DNA of 56,550 nt from Holdemanella sp. MSK.7.32 (GTDB taxonomy: Bacteria > Bacillota_I > Bacilli_A > Erysipelotrichales > Erysipelotrichaceae). The translations under genes were made by a program, and so were the position numbers. The stretch covers positions 1-56,550 of the forward strand of contig NZ_JANFYN010000011.1 in the NCBI RefSeq assembly GCF_024460475.1, written 5' to 3'. A model generated the notes under the pieces. The model was not told the origin of the DNA, did no database searches, and saw only the letters and a program-made list of their open reading frames with translations. Below are positions 1 through 7,732 of the stretch, one piece after another (within the stretch, counting starts at the first letter, position 1; each line of letters starts with the position of its first letter).

Positions 1-51
1 AAAATATACAAAAAAAGACAATTTCATTTTGGAAATTGCCTATATACAATA

Positions 52-87
52 AAAAGCCTATGTCCTTACGAAAAGGTATAGGCTTTT
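52..87. terminator. intrinsic terminator, probably bidirectional
   Basis: A 10-bp perfect inverted repeat (AAAAGCCTAT / ATAGGCTTTT) with A-rich and T-rich outer ends. It lies upstream of rarA and should end transcription arriving from the left, and possibly from the right on the opposite strand. Confidence 0.7.
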
Positions 88-100
88 GTCAACAATCTGG

Positions 101-132
101 GTGTTTGATTAAGGTCAAACACTTTTTCTTTT
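101..132 (+). terminator. intrinsic terminator upstream of rarA
   Basis: GTGTTTGA and TCAAACAC form an 8-bp stem followed by a T-rich tract. It is a second hairpin directly after the first and just before the rarA promoter region, so rarA appears insulated from upstream transcription. Confidence 0.6.
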
Positions 133-140
133 GAGTGGTG

Positions 141-146
141 TATAAT
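141..146 (+). promoter_or_regulatory. putative -10 box of rarA
   Basis: A perfect TATAAT lies 23 bases before the rarA start codon, with a GGAGG ribosome site between them. No convincing -35 hexamer is seen at 16-18 bp, so only the -10 is called. Confidence 0.45.
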
Positions 147-168
147 AAAATACATATGGAGGAAACAT

Positions 169-1512
169 ATGGAACAAGATTCTCTATTTTCAATACAAGA
201 AGATACAAGGCCTTTAGCCGATCGTATGCGTCCGGAAACATTGGATGAATATGTAGGACAAAAACAGCTTGTTGCCAAGGGAAATCTTTTGTGGCAAATG
301 ATTGAACATGATCAAGTGACATCGATGATTTTCTGGGGTCCACCAGGCGTTGGAAAAACGACATTGGCACGTATTATTGCCCATCAGACAAAGAGTTATT
401 TTGTGGATTTCTCAGCTGTTACTAGTGGCATTAAAGAAATCAAGGAAGTTATGAAGCAGGCCGATACGCGTAGGGCCTTGGGACAAAAAACAATACTATT
501 CGTAGATGAAATCCATCGTTTTAATAAGGCGCAACAAGATGCGTTTTTACCCTATGTGGAAAAGGGAAGTATCATTCTGATTGGCGCTACAACAGAAAAT
601 CCTAGTTTTGAGATCAATTCCGCCCTTTTATCTAGGTGTAGAGTGTTTGTGTTAAACAGTCTAAACACGGATGACTTAAAAGATTTGATTATTCGTGCTA
701 TTTCCAGCTCAAAAGGATTAGGCAATTTAAAAATACATATTACGGATGAAGATATAGAGGCGATTGCCGCATTTTCTGGTGGAGATGCTCGTTTCTGTTT
801 AAATACATTAGAGATGGTTGTTTATAATAGTCCAAGTGAATTGGATGGTATTCATGTTTCACAGGATATTTTGAAGCAATGCCTTCAAAAAAGGTCGTTA
901 TTGTATGATAAAAAAGGGGAGGAACACTATAATATTATTTCGGCTCTACATAAAAGTGTACGAAACTCCGATGTACAGGCCGCTGTATATTGGTTAGCAC
1001 GTATGTTAGAGGCTGGAGAAGACCCTTTATATATCGCAAGAAGATTCGTTCGTATGGCTAGTGAAGATATTGGTATGGCAGATTCTAGAGCCTTAGAAAT
1101 CTGTGTGGCAGCCTATCAGGCATGTCACTATTTAGGTGTTCCAGAATGCAATGTACACTTAACGCATGCAGCTGTATATTTGGCTTTGGCTCCAAAATCA
1201 AACGCTTTAGAAGTGGCTTATAATAATGCGAAGAGTGATGCATTAAAAACATTAGATCAGCCAGTTCCTTTACATATTCGTAATGCGCCGACAAAGTTAA
1301 TGAAAGATTTAGGCTACAGTAAAGGATATGAGTATTCACATGATTATGAATATCACATGACGGATATGCAATGTCTTCCAGATGCTCTAGTTGGTAAAGA
1401 ATATTATGTACCTAGTGATCAGGGTTCTGAAGTGAAGGTGCGAAATCGTCTTGCACAGATTAAACAAATCAAGGCAATGGTGCATAGAAATCGTATGATG
1501 AAGAAAAAATAG
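169..1512 (+). CDS. rarA: replication-associated recombination protein A (RarA/MgsA)
   Basis: AAA+ ATPase of the RarA/MgsA/WRNIP1 family, close to clamp-loader and RuvB ATPases, which acts at stalled replication forks in the cytoplasm. The 447-residue product has the usual family length. The N-terminal region RPLADRMRPETLDEYVGQ is the RarA signature. Walker A is GPPGVGKTT near residue 58 and Walker B is ILFVDEIHRF near residue 108. The arginine-finger segment LLSRCRV follows, then the C-terminal tetramerisation domain with ARRFVRMASEDIGMAD. The ATG follows GGAGG at normal spacing. The downstream tsaE gene begins after 51 bp. Confidence 0.95.
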   Translation: MEQDSLFSIQEDTRPLADRMRPETLDEYVGQKQLVAKGNLLWQMIEHDQVTSMIFWGPPGVGKTTLARIIAHQTKSYFVDFSAVTSGIKEIKEVMKQADTRRALGQKTILFVDEIHRFNKAQQDAFLPYVEKGSIILIGATTENPSFEINSALLSRCRVFVLNSLNTDDLKDLIIRAISSSKGLGNLKIHITDEDIEAIAAFSGGDARFCLNTLEMVVYNSPSELDGIHVSQDILKQCLQKRSLLYDKKGEEHYNIISALHKSVRNSDVQAAVYWLARMLEAGEDPLYIARRFVRMASEDIGMADSRALEICVAAYQACHYLGVPECNVHLTHAAVYLALAPKSNALEVAYNNAKSDALKTLDQPVPLHIRNAPTKLMKDLGYSKGYEYSHDYEYHMTDMQCLPDALVGKEYYVPSDQGSEVKVRNRLAQIKQIKAMVHRNRMMKKK

Positions 1513-1563
1513 TTGAAAAAAGATATAAGATGGAATAGTGTATTTCAGTAGAAAGAGGTCATT

Positions 1564-2016
1564 ATGAAAATAGAAATTCATAGTTTACAAGAAACACAGG
1601 AATTTGCCACTAAAATGGCAGATCTTTGCAGAAATAAACAATTAGTCATTACATTAGATGGAGATTTGGGTGCAGGTAAAACAACTTGGACAAAAAGCTT
1701 CGGGAAAGCTTTGGGTGTAAAGAATGTGATCAATTCACCAACTTTTACAATCTTAAAGGATTATAAACAAGAAGGTGGAGTCCCTTTCCATCATATTGAT
1801 GCGTATCGTTTAGAAGGAAAATGTCAGGACTTAGGTTTTGAAGATTGTTTTGATGAAGGAATTACTGTAGTAGAATGGTCTGAATTTATTGAAGATCAAT
1901 TGCCACAAGATCATATCAAAATTTCTTTTGAAGAAGGTATCGATGAAAATCGTACAGTGACATTAGAATATACGGGTCCTGTATCAAAAAGTATTGTGGA
2001 GGCATATCATGATTAG
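1564..2016 (+). CDS. tsaE: tRNA threonylcarbamoyladenosine biosynthesis ATPase TsaE
   Basis: P-loop ATPase that works with TsaB and TsaD to transfer threonylcarbamoyl from TC-AMP to A37 of ANN-decoding tRNAs. The 150-residue product carries Walker A GDLGAGKTTWTK near residue 32, the family motif SPTFTILKDY, and HIDAYRLEG followed by VVEWSEFIED, which are hallmark TsaE segments. Its stop codon overlaps the tsaB start by 8 nt, which implies translational coupling. It is the first gene of a compact tsaE-tsaB-rimI-tsaD operon. Confidence 0.95.
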   Translation: MKIEIHSLQETQEFATKMADLCRNKQLVITLDGDLGAGKTTWTKSFGKALGVKNVINSPTFTILKDYKQEGGVPFHHIDAYRLEGKCQDLGFEDCFDEGITVVEWSEFIEDQLPQDHIKISFEEGIDENRTVTLEYTGPVSKSIVEAYHD

Positions 2017-2602
2017 TTTATGTATGGATAGTGCTTATAAAGCATTAGTGTTAGGTTTATATAAAGATGGAACATTGATTGATGGTGTATCTATTGAAGC
2101 ATTCAAGAAACAAAGTGAAACGATTTTTGTGGAATTAAATCAATTGTTTGAAAAGACAGGTTTAGACTATAAAGACGTAGATGAAGTGATCATTACAGAT
2201 GGTCCTGGATCTTATACAGGCATTCGTATTGCGATGACAATTGCGAAAGTATTTTGTACACAAATGCATAAAACATTAAAGTGTATTAGTACAATGCAGT
2301 TGTTTGCGGGCATGGATGAAAGTGCCAATGTTATTTTGGATGCGCGTAGTAAAAGAGCCTATGTAGCTCACTTAGAAAAGGGTGTTGTGGTTGGTGAAAC
2401 ACAAATTTTAGAAGTCAATCAATTGGAAGATTTCTTAAACGAACATCCTGGAACATTATATGGAGATGGTTATTTGGTGAATCAAGAAGCTGTGACTAGT
2501 GATTTCTTGAAGAATTTTATGGAGGTGCCAAGTCGTACAATTGAAAATGTACATGCTTTAGTTCCTCAATATTTAAAAGAAAGTGATGCTTATAAAGCAT
2601 GA
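2009..2602 (+). CDS. tsaB: tRNA threonylcarbamoyladenosine protein TsaB
   Basis: Inactive ASKHA-fold partner of TsaD in the TsaB-TsaD-TsaE complex for t6A37 tRNA modification. The N-terminus MISLCMDSAYKALVLGLYKDG is the TsaB glycoprotease-like start, and DEVIITDGPGSYTGIRIAMTIAK is the strongly conserved family motif. The start is placed at ATG 2009, 7 nt after GGAGG, rather than at an upstream start that lacks a ribosome site. The length (197 residues) is slightly short for the family but complete. The gene overlaps tsaE and shares an ATGA overlap with rimI. Confidence 0.93.
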   Translation: MISLCMDSAYKALVLGLYKDGTLIDGVSIEAFKKQSETIFVELNQLFEKTGLDYKDVDEVIITDGPGSYTGIRIAMTIAKVFCTQMHKTLKCISTMQLFAGMDESANVILDARSKRAYVAHLEKGVVVGETQILEVNQLEDFLNEHPGTLYGDGYLVNQEAVTSDFLKNFMEVPSRTIENVHALVPQYLKESDAYKA

Positions 2603-3033
2603 TCTTTAAAGAAATGAAAGACACGGATCTTGTTCGTGTTTTAGAACTTGAACAAGCTTGTTTTAAACAGCCTTGGCTAGAAAAAGATTGTTTATATGAA
2701 TTGAATGAGAATCCCTTTTCTCATGGTTGGATCTTAGAAGATGGAGATACAATTATTGGCTACGCCTTTTTATGGGAAACCTTTGAAATGGCACAGCTTG
2801 CTCGTATTGGAGTCGATCCTGACTTAAGAAAAAGAGGATATGGTAAAGAATTGATGATGCATTTATTTGATCGAGCTCGAGAAGCGGCTTGTGAATATAT
2901 GACATTAGAGGTTCGTGCTAGTAATGAGGCAGCCTTGAATTTATATCGAAAAATGGGCTTTATTCAAGTCAATGTATCTAAGAGTTATTATCCGGATGGA
3001 GAAGATGCTATTGTGATGACATTGGCATTGTAG
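2599..3033 (+). CDS. rimI: ribosomal protein S18-alanine N-acetyltransferase RimI
   Basis: GNAT acetyltransferase predicted to acetylate the N-terminal alanine of ribosomal protein S18 with acetyl-CoA. The acetyl-CoA pyrophosphate loop LRKRGYGKELM (residues about 75-85), IGVDPDLR before it, and the C-terminal NEAALNLYRKMGFIQVNVSKSYYPDGEDAIVMTL segment are typical of RimI. The gene overlaps tsaB at ATGA and is 9 bp from tsaD, the classic TsaB-RimI-TsaD arrangement of Bacillota. The substrate is inferred from context. Confidence 0.9.
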   Translation: MIFKEMKDTDLVRVLELEQACFKQPWLEKDCLYELNENPFSHGWILEDGDTIIGYAFLWETFEMAQLARIGVDPDLRKRGYGKELMMHLFDRAREAACEYMTLEVRASNEAALNLYRKMGFIQVNVSKSYYPDGEDAIVMTLAL

Positions 3034-3042
3034 GAGGATTGT

Positions 3043-4044
3043 ATGATTATTATCGGAATTGAAAGTAGTTGTGATGAAACAGCCGTTGCGGTTGTCAAAG
3101 ATAAAAAGGAAGTACTATCGAGTGTGGTCGCAAGCCAAATTGATGTGCATACAGAATTTGGTGGGGTCGTACCCGAAGTTGCGAGTCGTATCCATGTAGA
3201 AAATATTTCGTATTGTATTGAAAAAGCATTGAAGGATGCCAATATCACTATGGAAGATGTGGATGCGGTTGCTGTTACGCAAGGTCCAGGCTTAATTGGA
3301 TGTTTACACGTTGGGGTGCAGGCTGCAAAGACTTTGGCTTTTGCCTACCACAAACCATTAGTTCCTGTACATCATTTGGCAGGGCATATTTATGCCAATG
3401 AATTAGTGGTGGATATGAAATATCCTGTATTGGCTCTTGTTGTTTCTGGTGGAAATACAGAACTTGTTTATATGAAGGATGAAACAAGTTTTGAAATCTT
3501 AGGAGAAACACAGGATGATGCGATTGGAGAAGCCTTTGACAAAGTGGCTCGTGTGTTGGGTCTTGGATATCCTGGTGGTCCTAAAATTGATAAATTGGCA
3601 AAAGAAGGTAAGCCAGTATATGAACTGGCAAAACCGAAGACACAAGGTCGTTATGATTTTAGTTTTTCTGGATTGAAAAGTAGTGTTCTACAATTTACAA
3701 AGCGTATGGAAAGACAGGGCAAGACATTTGATATGGCAGATTTGGCTTGTTCATTCCAGGAATGTGCATTGGATGAAATTTTTTCTCGTGTAAGAGCCGT
3801 ATTAGATGATCATAAAGATATTCGTCATTTCGTTGTAGGTGGTGGAGTAAGTGCCAACTCAAGACTTCGTGAAAAGGTAGAAGAATTAAGAAATGAATAT
3901 CCGGAAGTTGAATTTACTGTACCTCCAATGTATTGTTGTACAGACAATGCGAGCATGATCGGTGTTGCAGGAACCATTGCCTATCTTTCTGGAAGAAGAG
4001 GGGATGCGAGTTTAACAGCGGATTCAAGTTTAGAAATCCAATAG
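3043..4044 (+). CDS. tsaD: tRNA N6-adenosine threonylcarbamoyltransferase TsaD
   Basis: Kae1/TsaD ASKHA-fold enzyme that transfers threonylcarbamoyl to A37 of tRNA. The start IIGIESSCDETAVAVV and the VVPEVASRIHVE segment are diagnostic. The metal-binding HxxxH is seen in HHLAGHIYANE near residue 109, and the C-terminal metal-ligand region is CTDNASMIGVAG. The length (333 residues) is normal. A good AGGAGG-type site precedes the ATG. It closes the tsaEB-rimI-tsaD set, with a GNAT fusion gene 9 bp downstream. Confidence 0.96.
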   Translation: MIIIGIESSCDETAVAVVKDKKEVLSSVVASQIDVHTEFGGVVPEVASRIHVENISYCIEKALKDANITMEDVDAVAVTQGPGLIGCLHVGVQAAKTLAFAYHKPLVPVHHLAGHIYANELVVDMKYPVLALVVSGGNTELVYMKDETSFEILGETQDDAIGEAFDKVARVLGLGYPGGPKIDKLAKEGKPVYELAKPKTQGRYDFSFSGLKSSVLQFTKRMERQGKTFDMADLACSFQECALDEIFSRVRAVLDDHKDIRHFVVGGGVSANSRLREKVEELRNEYPEVEFTVPPMYCCTDNASMIGVAGTIAYLSGRRGDASLTADSSLEIQ

Positions 4045-4053
4045 GAGGTTTTT

Positions 4054-5010
4054 ATGCAAGAGTTACGTTTACTTCAAGAAAAAGATTTAGAAAGTATATA
4101 TCCAATCTATGTACATTATGTAAAGACAAGTACAGCTATATTTGATCTTGTGCCAGATTCTTTTGATGTATTTAAAGAACAGATGATGGAAATTTCAAAG
4201 ACAAATCCATTTTATGTCGCACTTAATGATGATGTTTTAATTGGCTATGGCTATGTACACCCTGCTTTTTCTAAAGAGGCGTATAAGTATTGTGTAGAAC
4301 TTACTATTTATTTTAAAGAAGGAAAACACTATGGTTTACCTTCTAAAATGTTAGATCAGCTTGAAACAGATTGTAGAAAGCTAAACATGCGTTGGATCAT
4401 TTCATGCATTACAGATTCGAATGAAGAAAGTATTGCCTTTCACAAAAAACATGGTTTTACATGGTATGGGGCATTACCTTCTTGTGGTATGAAATTTGAT
4501 GTTTGGCATGGAGTAGTTTGGTTGTGTAAAAATTTGAGTGAAGATCAAATGGATTATACTTGTGCAAATAACGCAACTATCTTGGGTAATGTTTCAATTG
4601 GTAAAGATTCAAGTGTTTGGTATAACGCAGTGATTCGTAGTGAAGAAGAAACGATTGAAATTGGGCAAGAAAGCAATATTCAAGATCAGTGTGTTTTGCA
4701 TACGGATCGTGGCTGCCCATTAAAAATTGGTGATCGTGTCACGATTGGTCATGGGGCTATTGTTCATGGTTGTACGATTGAGGATGAGGTGCTTATTGGT
4801 ATGGGTGCTATTGTTTTAAATGGAGCTTGTATTGGAAGCCATAGTATAATTGGTGCTGGTTGTGTTGTACCTGAAAATATGGTGATTCCACAAAAGAGTG
4901 TTGTGGTTGGAGTACCAGCTAAGATTATTAAGAAGACTTCAGAATCTCAGGTTTCTGACATTCTTTCAAATGCAGATCATTATGTAAAATTATCAAAAAA
5001 ATTGGATTAG
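4054..5010 (+). CDS. fusion protein: GNAT acetyltransferase plus gamma-carbonic-anhydrase-like hexapeptide domain
   Basis: Residues 1-155 form a GNAT domain of the phosphinothricin/L-amino-acid N-acetyltransferase type, with SNEESIAFHKKHGFTWYGALP as the terminal motif. Residues 165-300 form a left-handed beta-helix of hexapeptide repeats. Its histidines in CVLHTD and IGHGAIVHG match the three metal ligands of gamma-carbonic anhydrases (PaaY/YrdA group). Both domains are usually separate proteins. The ORF is continuous with a single GGAGG-preceded ATG, so the fusion looks real. The substrate of the GNAT half cannot be told. It is probably cotranscribed with tsaD. Confidence 0.85.
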   Translation: MQELRLLQEKDLESIYPIYVHYVKTSTAIFDLVPDSFDVFKEQMMEISKTNPFYVALNDDVLIGYGYVHPAFSKEAYKYCVELTIYFKEGKHYGLPSKMLDQLETDCRKLNMRWIISCITDSNEESIAFHKKHGFTWYGALPSCGMKFDVWHGVVWLCKNLSEDQMDYTCANNATILGNVSIGKDSSVWYNAVIRSEEETIEIGQESNIQDQCVLHTDRGCPLKIGDRVTIGHGAIVHGCTIEDEVLIGMGAIVLNGACIGSHSIIGAGCVVPENMVIPQKSVVVGVPAKIIKKTSESQVSDILSNADHYVKLSKKLD

Positions 5011-5029
5011 TCATTTGGCTAATCCTTTT
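5004..5029 (+). terminator. possible weak intrinsic terminator
   Basis: GGATTAG and CTAATCC form a 7-bp stem overlapping the stop codon of the acetyltransferase fusion gene, followed by TTTT. The tract is short, so termination may be partial before the next gene. Confidence 0.4.
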
Positions 5030-5062
5030 GTATATTGTAAAATCGATGTAGTGAGGTTGATT

Positions 5063-6184
5063 ATGGAAAACTTATTAAATTATGTACGTTTAAGAAGAGA
5101 TATCGACTTTTCTATTTGTCCCTTTAATGAGGTGGATATGTTAGTATGTGCCGATCTATCTTATGTGGATTGGGATGGCATTGTGGAAAAGGACGAGGTT
5201 TCTTTAGAGAAAGCATGTCGTAAATATCTTTCTTTATATAGTGAAGAGGAATTAAAGAGTAAGTATACATTTTCAATGAATCTTCCCCATTTAATTGATG
5301 TGTTACAAGATACGATTCGTTATGGAAATATTAAGTTGAAGAACTATAAAAAAGTCTATAGCGATGAAGATGTGATTCAATTTAGTGTGGTAACACTTGT
5401 GTTGCCAGATGGATCTTTCGTACTTTCTTTTAGTGGTACAGATGGTAGTATCACGGGTTGGAAAGAAAATTTAATGATGACCTATAGCAAGGATCTTCCT
5501 TGTCAAATCCTGGCGAAGGATTATGTCAAAGAAACTATTGCGGATATTCCTGAAACGAGTTATTTGTTTGGATTAAAAAAGAAAAAGGTCTATCCAAAGA
5601 TGTATTTGACGGGGCATTCAAAGGGTGGAAATCTAGCGATGTATGCCTATTTAAAAAATCCAAAACTACAGGGATATATTGAAGGTGTGAAAAGTTTTGA
5701 TGGGCCTGGCTTTGCGGATGGTTTTTGGCAAGGTGATGAGGATGTATCTAAGATCACAAACTATATTCCTAAGGATAGTATAGTGGGTCGTGTTTTAGAT
5801 CATAGAGAACAAACGAAAATCCTGGATGCTCAAGGTTCTGGTCTAGTTCAGCATGATACGCTTATGTGGAGTGTGGATATAAAAGACTTTAATTATTGTG
5901 ATGCACTCACAAAAGAGAGTGATGATTTATTGGAATATGTAAATAAGTTATTGATGGATCGTCCACTGGAAGAAAAAGAGCGCTATTGTCATTTGATTGG
6001 AGAATTATTTGATCGTATGGAAATTTATACGATTGCGGATTTAACTGAATTTTCATTTAAACAGGCATTGTCTGGAATTAAGGAGATTCGTCAATTGAAT
6101 GCAGAAGAAATTAAGTTTATGTTTGAAGTTGTGAAATTTATTGCGGTGCAATCCGCTCCAATATTAGTGAAAGGAAGAAAGTAA
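5063..6184 (+). CDS. Mbeg1-like (DUF2974) alpha/beta-hydrolase family protein
   Basis: Protein of the DUF2974/Mbeg1-like family, which has a lipase-like alpha/beta-hydrolase fold. The nucleophile elbow is LTGHSKGGNLAMYA (G-H-S-K-G), preceded by LSFSGTDGSITGWKENLMM, which resembles the oxyanion region of class 3 lipases. The N-terminus reads NYVRLRRDIDFSICPFNEVDMLVCADLSYVDW, typical of the family. The start is set at ATG 5063, after GAGG, because the longer upstream reading lacks a ribosome site. The length is 373 residues and the substrate is unknown. It is 1 bp from the next gene. Confidence 0.8.
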   Translation: MENLLNYVRLRRDIDFSICPFNEVDMLVCADLSYVDWDGIVEKDEVSLEKACRKYLSLYSEEELKSKYTFSMNLPHLIDVLQDTIRYGNIKLKNYKKVYSDEDVIQFSVVTLVLPDGSFVLSFSGTDGSITGWKENLMMTYSKDLPCQILAKDYVKETIADIPETSYLFGLKKKKVYPKMYLTGHSKGGNLAMYAYLKNPKLQGYIEGVKSFDGPGFADGFWQGDEDVSKITNYIPKDSIVGRVLDHREQTKILDAQGSGLVQHDTLMWSVDIKDFNYCDALTKESDDLLEYVNKLLMDRPLEEKERYCHLIGELFDRMEIYTIADLTEFSFKQALSGIKEIRQLNAEEIKFMFEVVKFIAVQSAPILVKGRK

Positions 6185-6185
6185 A

Positions 6186-7685
6186 ATGAGAAAAATAGGT
6201 TGGATTGGTGCTGGCATTATGGGCCAGCCAATGGTTATTCATTTATTGAATAAAGGTTATGAAGTGCATGTGTACGCAAGACATCCAGAAAGGGTAGAAC
6301 AAGCTAAAAATGCAGGCGCTATTTTAGAAGAATCGATTGTGTCTTTGACATCCAATGTAGATGTCATTTGTACAATGGTCGGTTTTCCTAGTGATGTTAA
6401 AGAAGTATATGATGTGATTTTTAGTTGTATTGATGCGGGTAAAACTTGTATTGATTTTACGACTTCAAGTCCAAAACTTGCCAAAGAATTGTATACAAAA
6501 GGAAAAGAATTGGGTGTTCATGTATTGGATGCGCCAGTGACTGGTGGAGATACGGGAGCTAAAAATGGTACTCTAACTGTATTGGTTGGTGCAGATAAAG
6601 AGGATTTTGAAACGAATAAAGAAATCTTTGAAGCGTTTGGAACACAAATTGAGTATTGTGGCAAGGCGAGTTGTGGACAACATGTCAAGATGGCTAACCA
6701 AATCATGATTGCGAATACGTTACAAGGTATTTGTGAGGCCATGTCGTATTTGAATTGTAAAGATGTGGATGAATCTTTCGTGTATCGCTTCTTGCGTAAT
6801 GGTGCTGCTGGATCTAAACAATTGGAATTTCAAGGTAAGAAGATGTTAGAGAATGATTATGCGCCTGGTTTTTATGTGAAGCATTTTGTGAAGGATTTAA
6901 AAATTGCAGTACAAGAGGCAAATTTTCCTTTGTATGGTGTAAATCGTGTCATCAAAGAATATGTGGATTTAATGGATCGTGGTATGAGTGATTTGGGTAC
7001 GCAATGTTTGATTGAATATTTTAGAAAGTCACAAATTAAAGCGGTTATCTTTGATATGGATGGTTTGATGTTTAATACGGAGAAGATGTTTAAGGATGAG
7101 TTTAAAGAGAAGGCCAAAGAATTAGGCGTTTCTTGTCCAGACTATTTTCCAGAACCTTTAATTGGTTGTGATTCAAGAAAGGTTGCAGAGTTTGAAGCAA
7201 TGTATCCAGGAGTGACAAGAGTTATGGAAGAAATCCAAGAAGAGCGTGTGGATTATTTCTTTACATATTTTAAAGAGCCTGGTAGTGCCAATATGGTTGG
7301 TTTACAGAATCTAATTGAGTATATTGAAGAGAATAAGATTCCTTATGCGGTGGCTTCAAGTTCGCATCCGCAGGCTATTAAAAAGTTCTTGTCGCATGCG
7401 GGTTTTGTGTTAAGTCCAAATGTGATTGTATCTTCTAAAGAGGGATATAAATCAAAACCGGCTCCAGATGTTTTCTTGGCAGCAGCTGAAAGATTAGATG
7501 TAAAACCAGAAAACTGTTTAGTATTAGAGGATAGTAAGCATGGAATTATGGCAGCAGCCAATGCGAAGATGCATTCCATTTTTATTCAAGATCAGATTGC
7601 GCCAGATGACGAAATGAAGGAGTATATCCAAGAATCTTGTACGGATTTAAATGGGGTAATTGATTATTTAAAGCGTTGTAAATAA
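6186..7685 (+). CDS. fusion protein: 3-hydroxyisobutyrate dehydrogenase-like plus HAD hydrolase
   Basis: Residues 1-285 are a beta-hydroxyacid dehydrogenase with the Rossmann motif GWIGAGIMGQPM, the substrate loop DAPVTGGDTGAKNGTLTVLVG, and the lysine region GQHVKMANQIMIA. From about residue 290 an HAD-like hydrolase begins. It has motif I VIFDMDGLMFNTE, motif II VASSSHPQAIKKF, the lysine in KSKPAPDVF and motif III VLEDSKHGIMAA, as in beta-phosphoglucomutase-like phosphatases. All catalytic landmarks of both halves are present in one 499-residue frame. The fusion suggests linked reduction and dephosphorylation, but the substrates are unknown. Confidence 0.85.
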   Translation: MRKIGWIGAGIMGQPMVIHLLNKGYEVHVYARHPERVEQAKNAGAILEESIVSLTSNVDVICTMVGFPSDVKEVYDVIFSCIDAGKTCIDFTTSSPKLAKELYTKGKELGVHVLDAPVTGGDTGAKNGTLTVLVGADKEDFETNKEIFEAFGTQIEYCGKASCGQHVKMANQIMIANTLQGICEAMSYLNCKDVDESFVYRFLRNGAAGSKQLEFQGKKMLENDYAPGFYVKHFVKDLKIAVQEANFPLYGVNRVIKEYVDLMDRGMSDLGTQCLIEYFRKSQIKAVIFDMDGLMFNTEKMFKDEFKEKAKELGVSCPDYFPEPLIGCDSRKVAEFEAMYPGVTRVMEEIQEERVDYFFTYFKEPGSANMVGLQNLIEYIEENKIPYAVASSSHPQAIKKFLSHAGFVLSPNVIVSSKEGYKSKPAPDVFLAAAERLDVKPENCLVLEDSKHGIMAAANAKMHSIFIQDQIAPDDEMKEYIQESCTDLNGVIDYLKRCK

Positions 7686-7704
7686 TTGGTTGCTACTTTA
7701 TAAT
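7676..7704 (+). promoter_or_regulatory. guaA promoter
   Basis: A -35-like TTGTAA (7676-7681) and a perfect TATAAT (7699-7704) are separated by exactly 17 bp. The guaA start follows 29 bp after the -10 box, with AGGAGG just before it. The -35 box lies over the last codons of the upstream fusion gene. Confidence 0.65.
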
Positions 7705-7732
7705 ATTGTTGAGAAATTAATAGGAGGACGTA

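Noticed and set aside
5015..5062. Upstream extension of the Mbeg1-like gene
   Set aside because: The extension lies over the terminator-like hairpin and lacks a ribosome site; ATG 5063 has GAGG.
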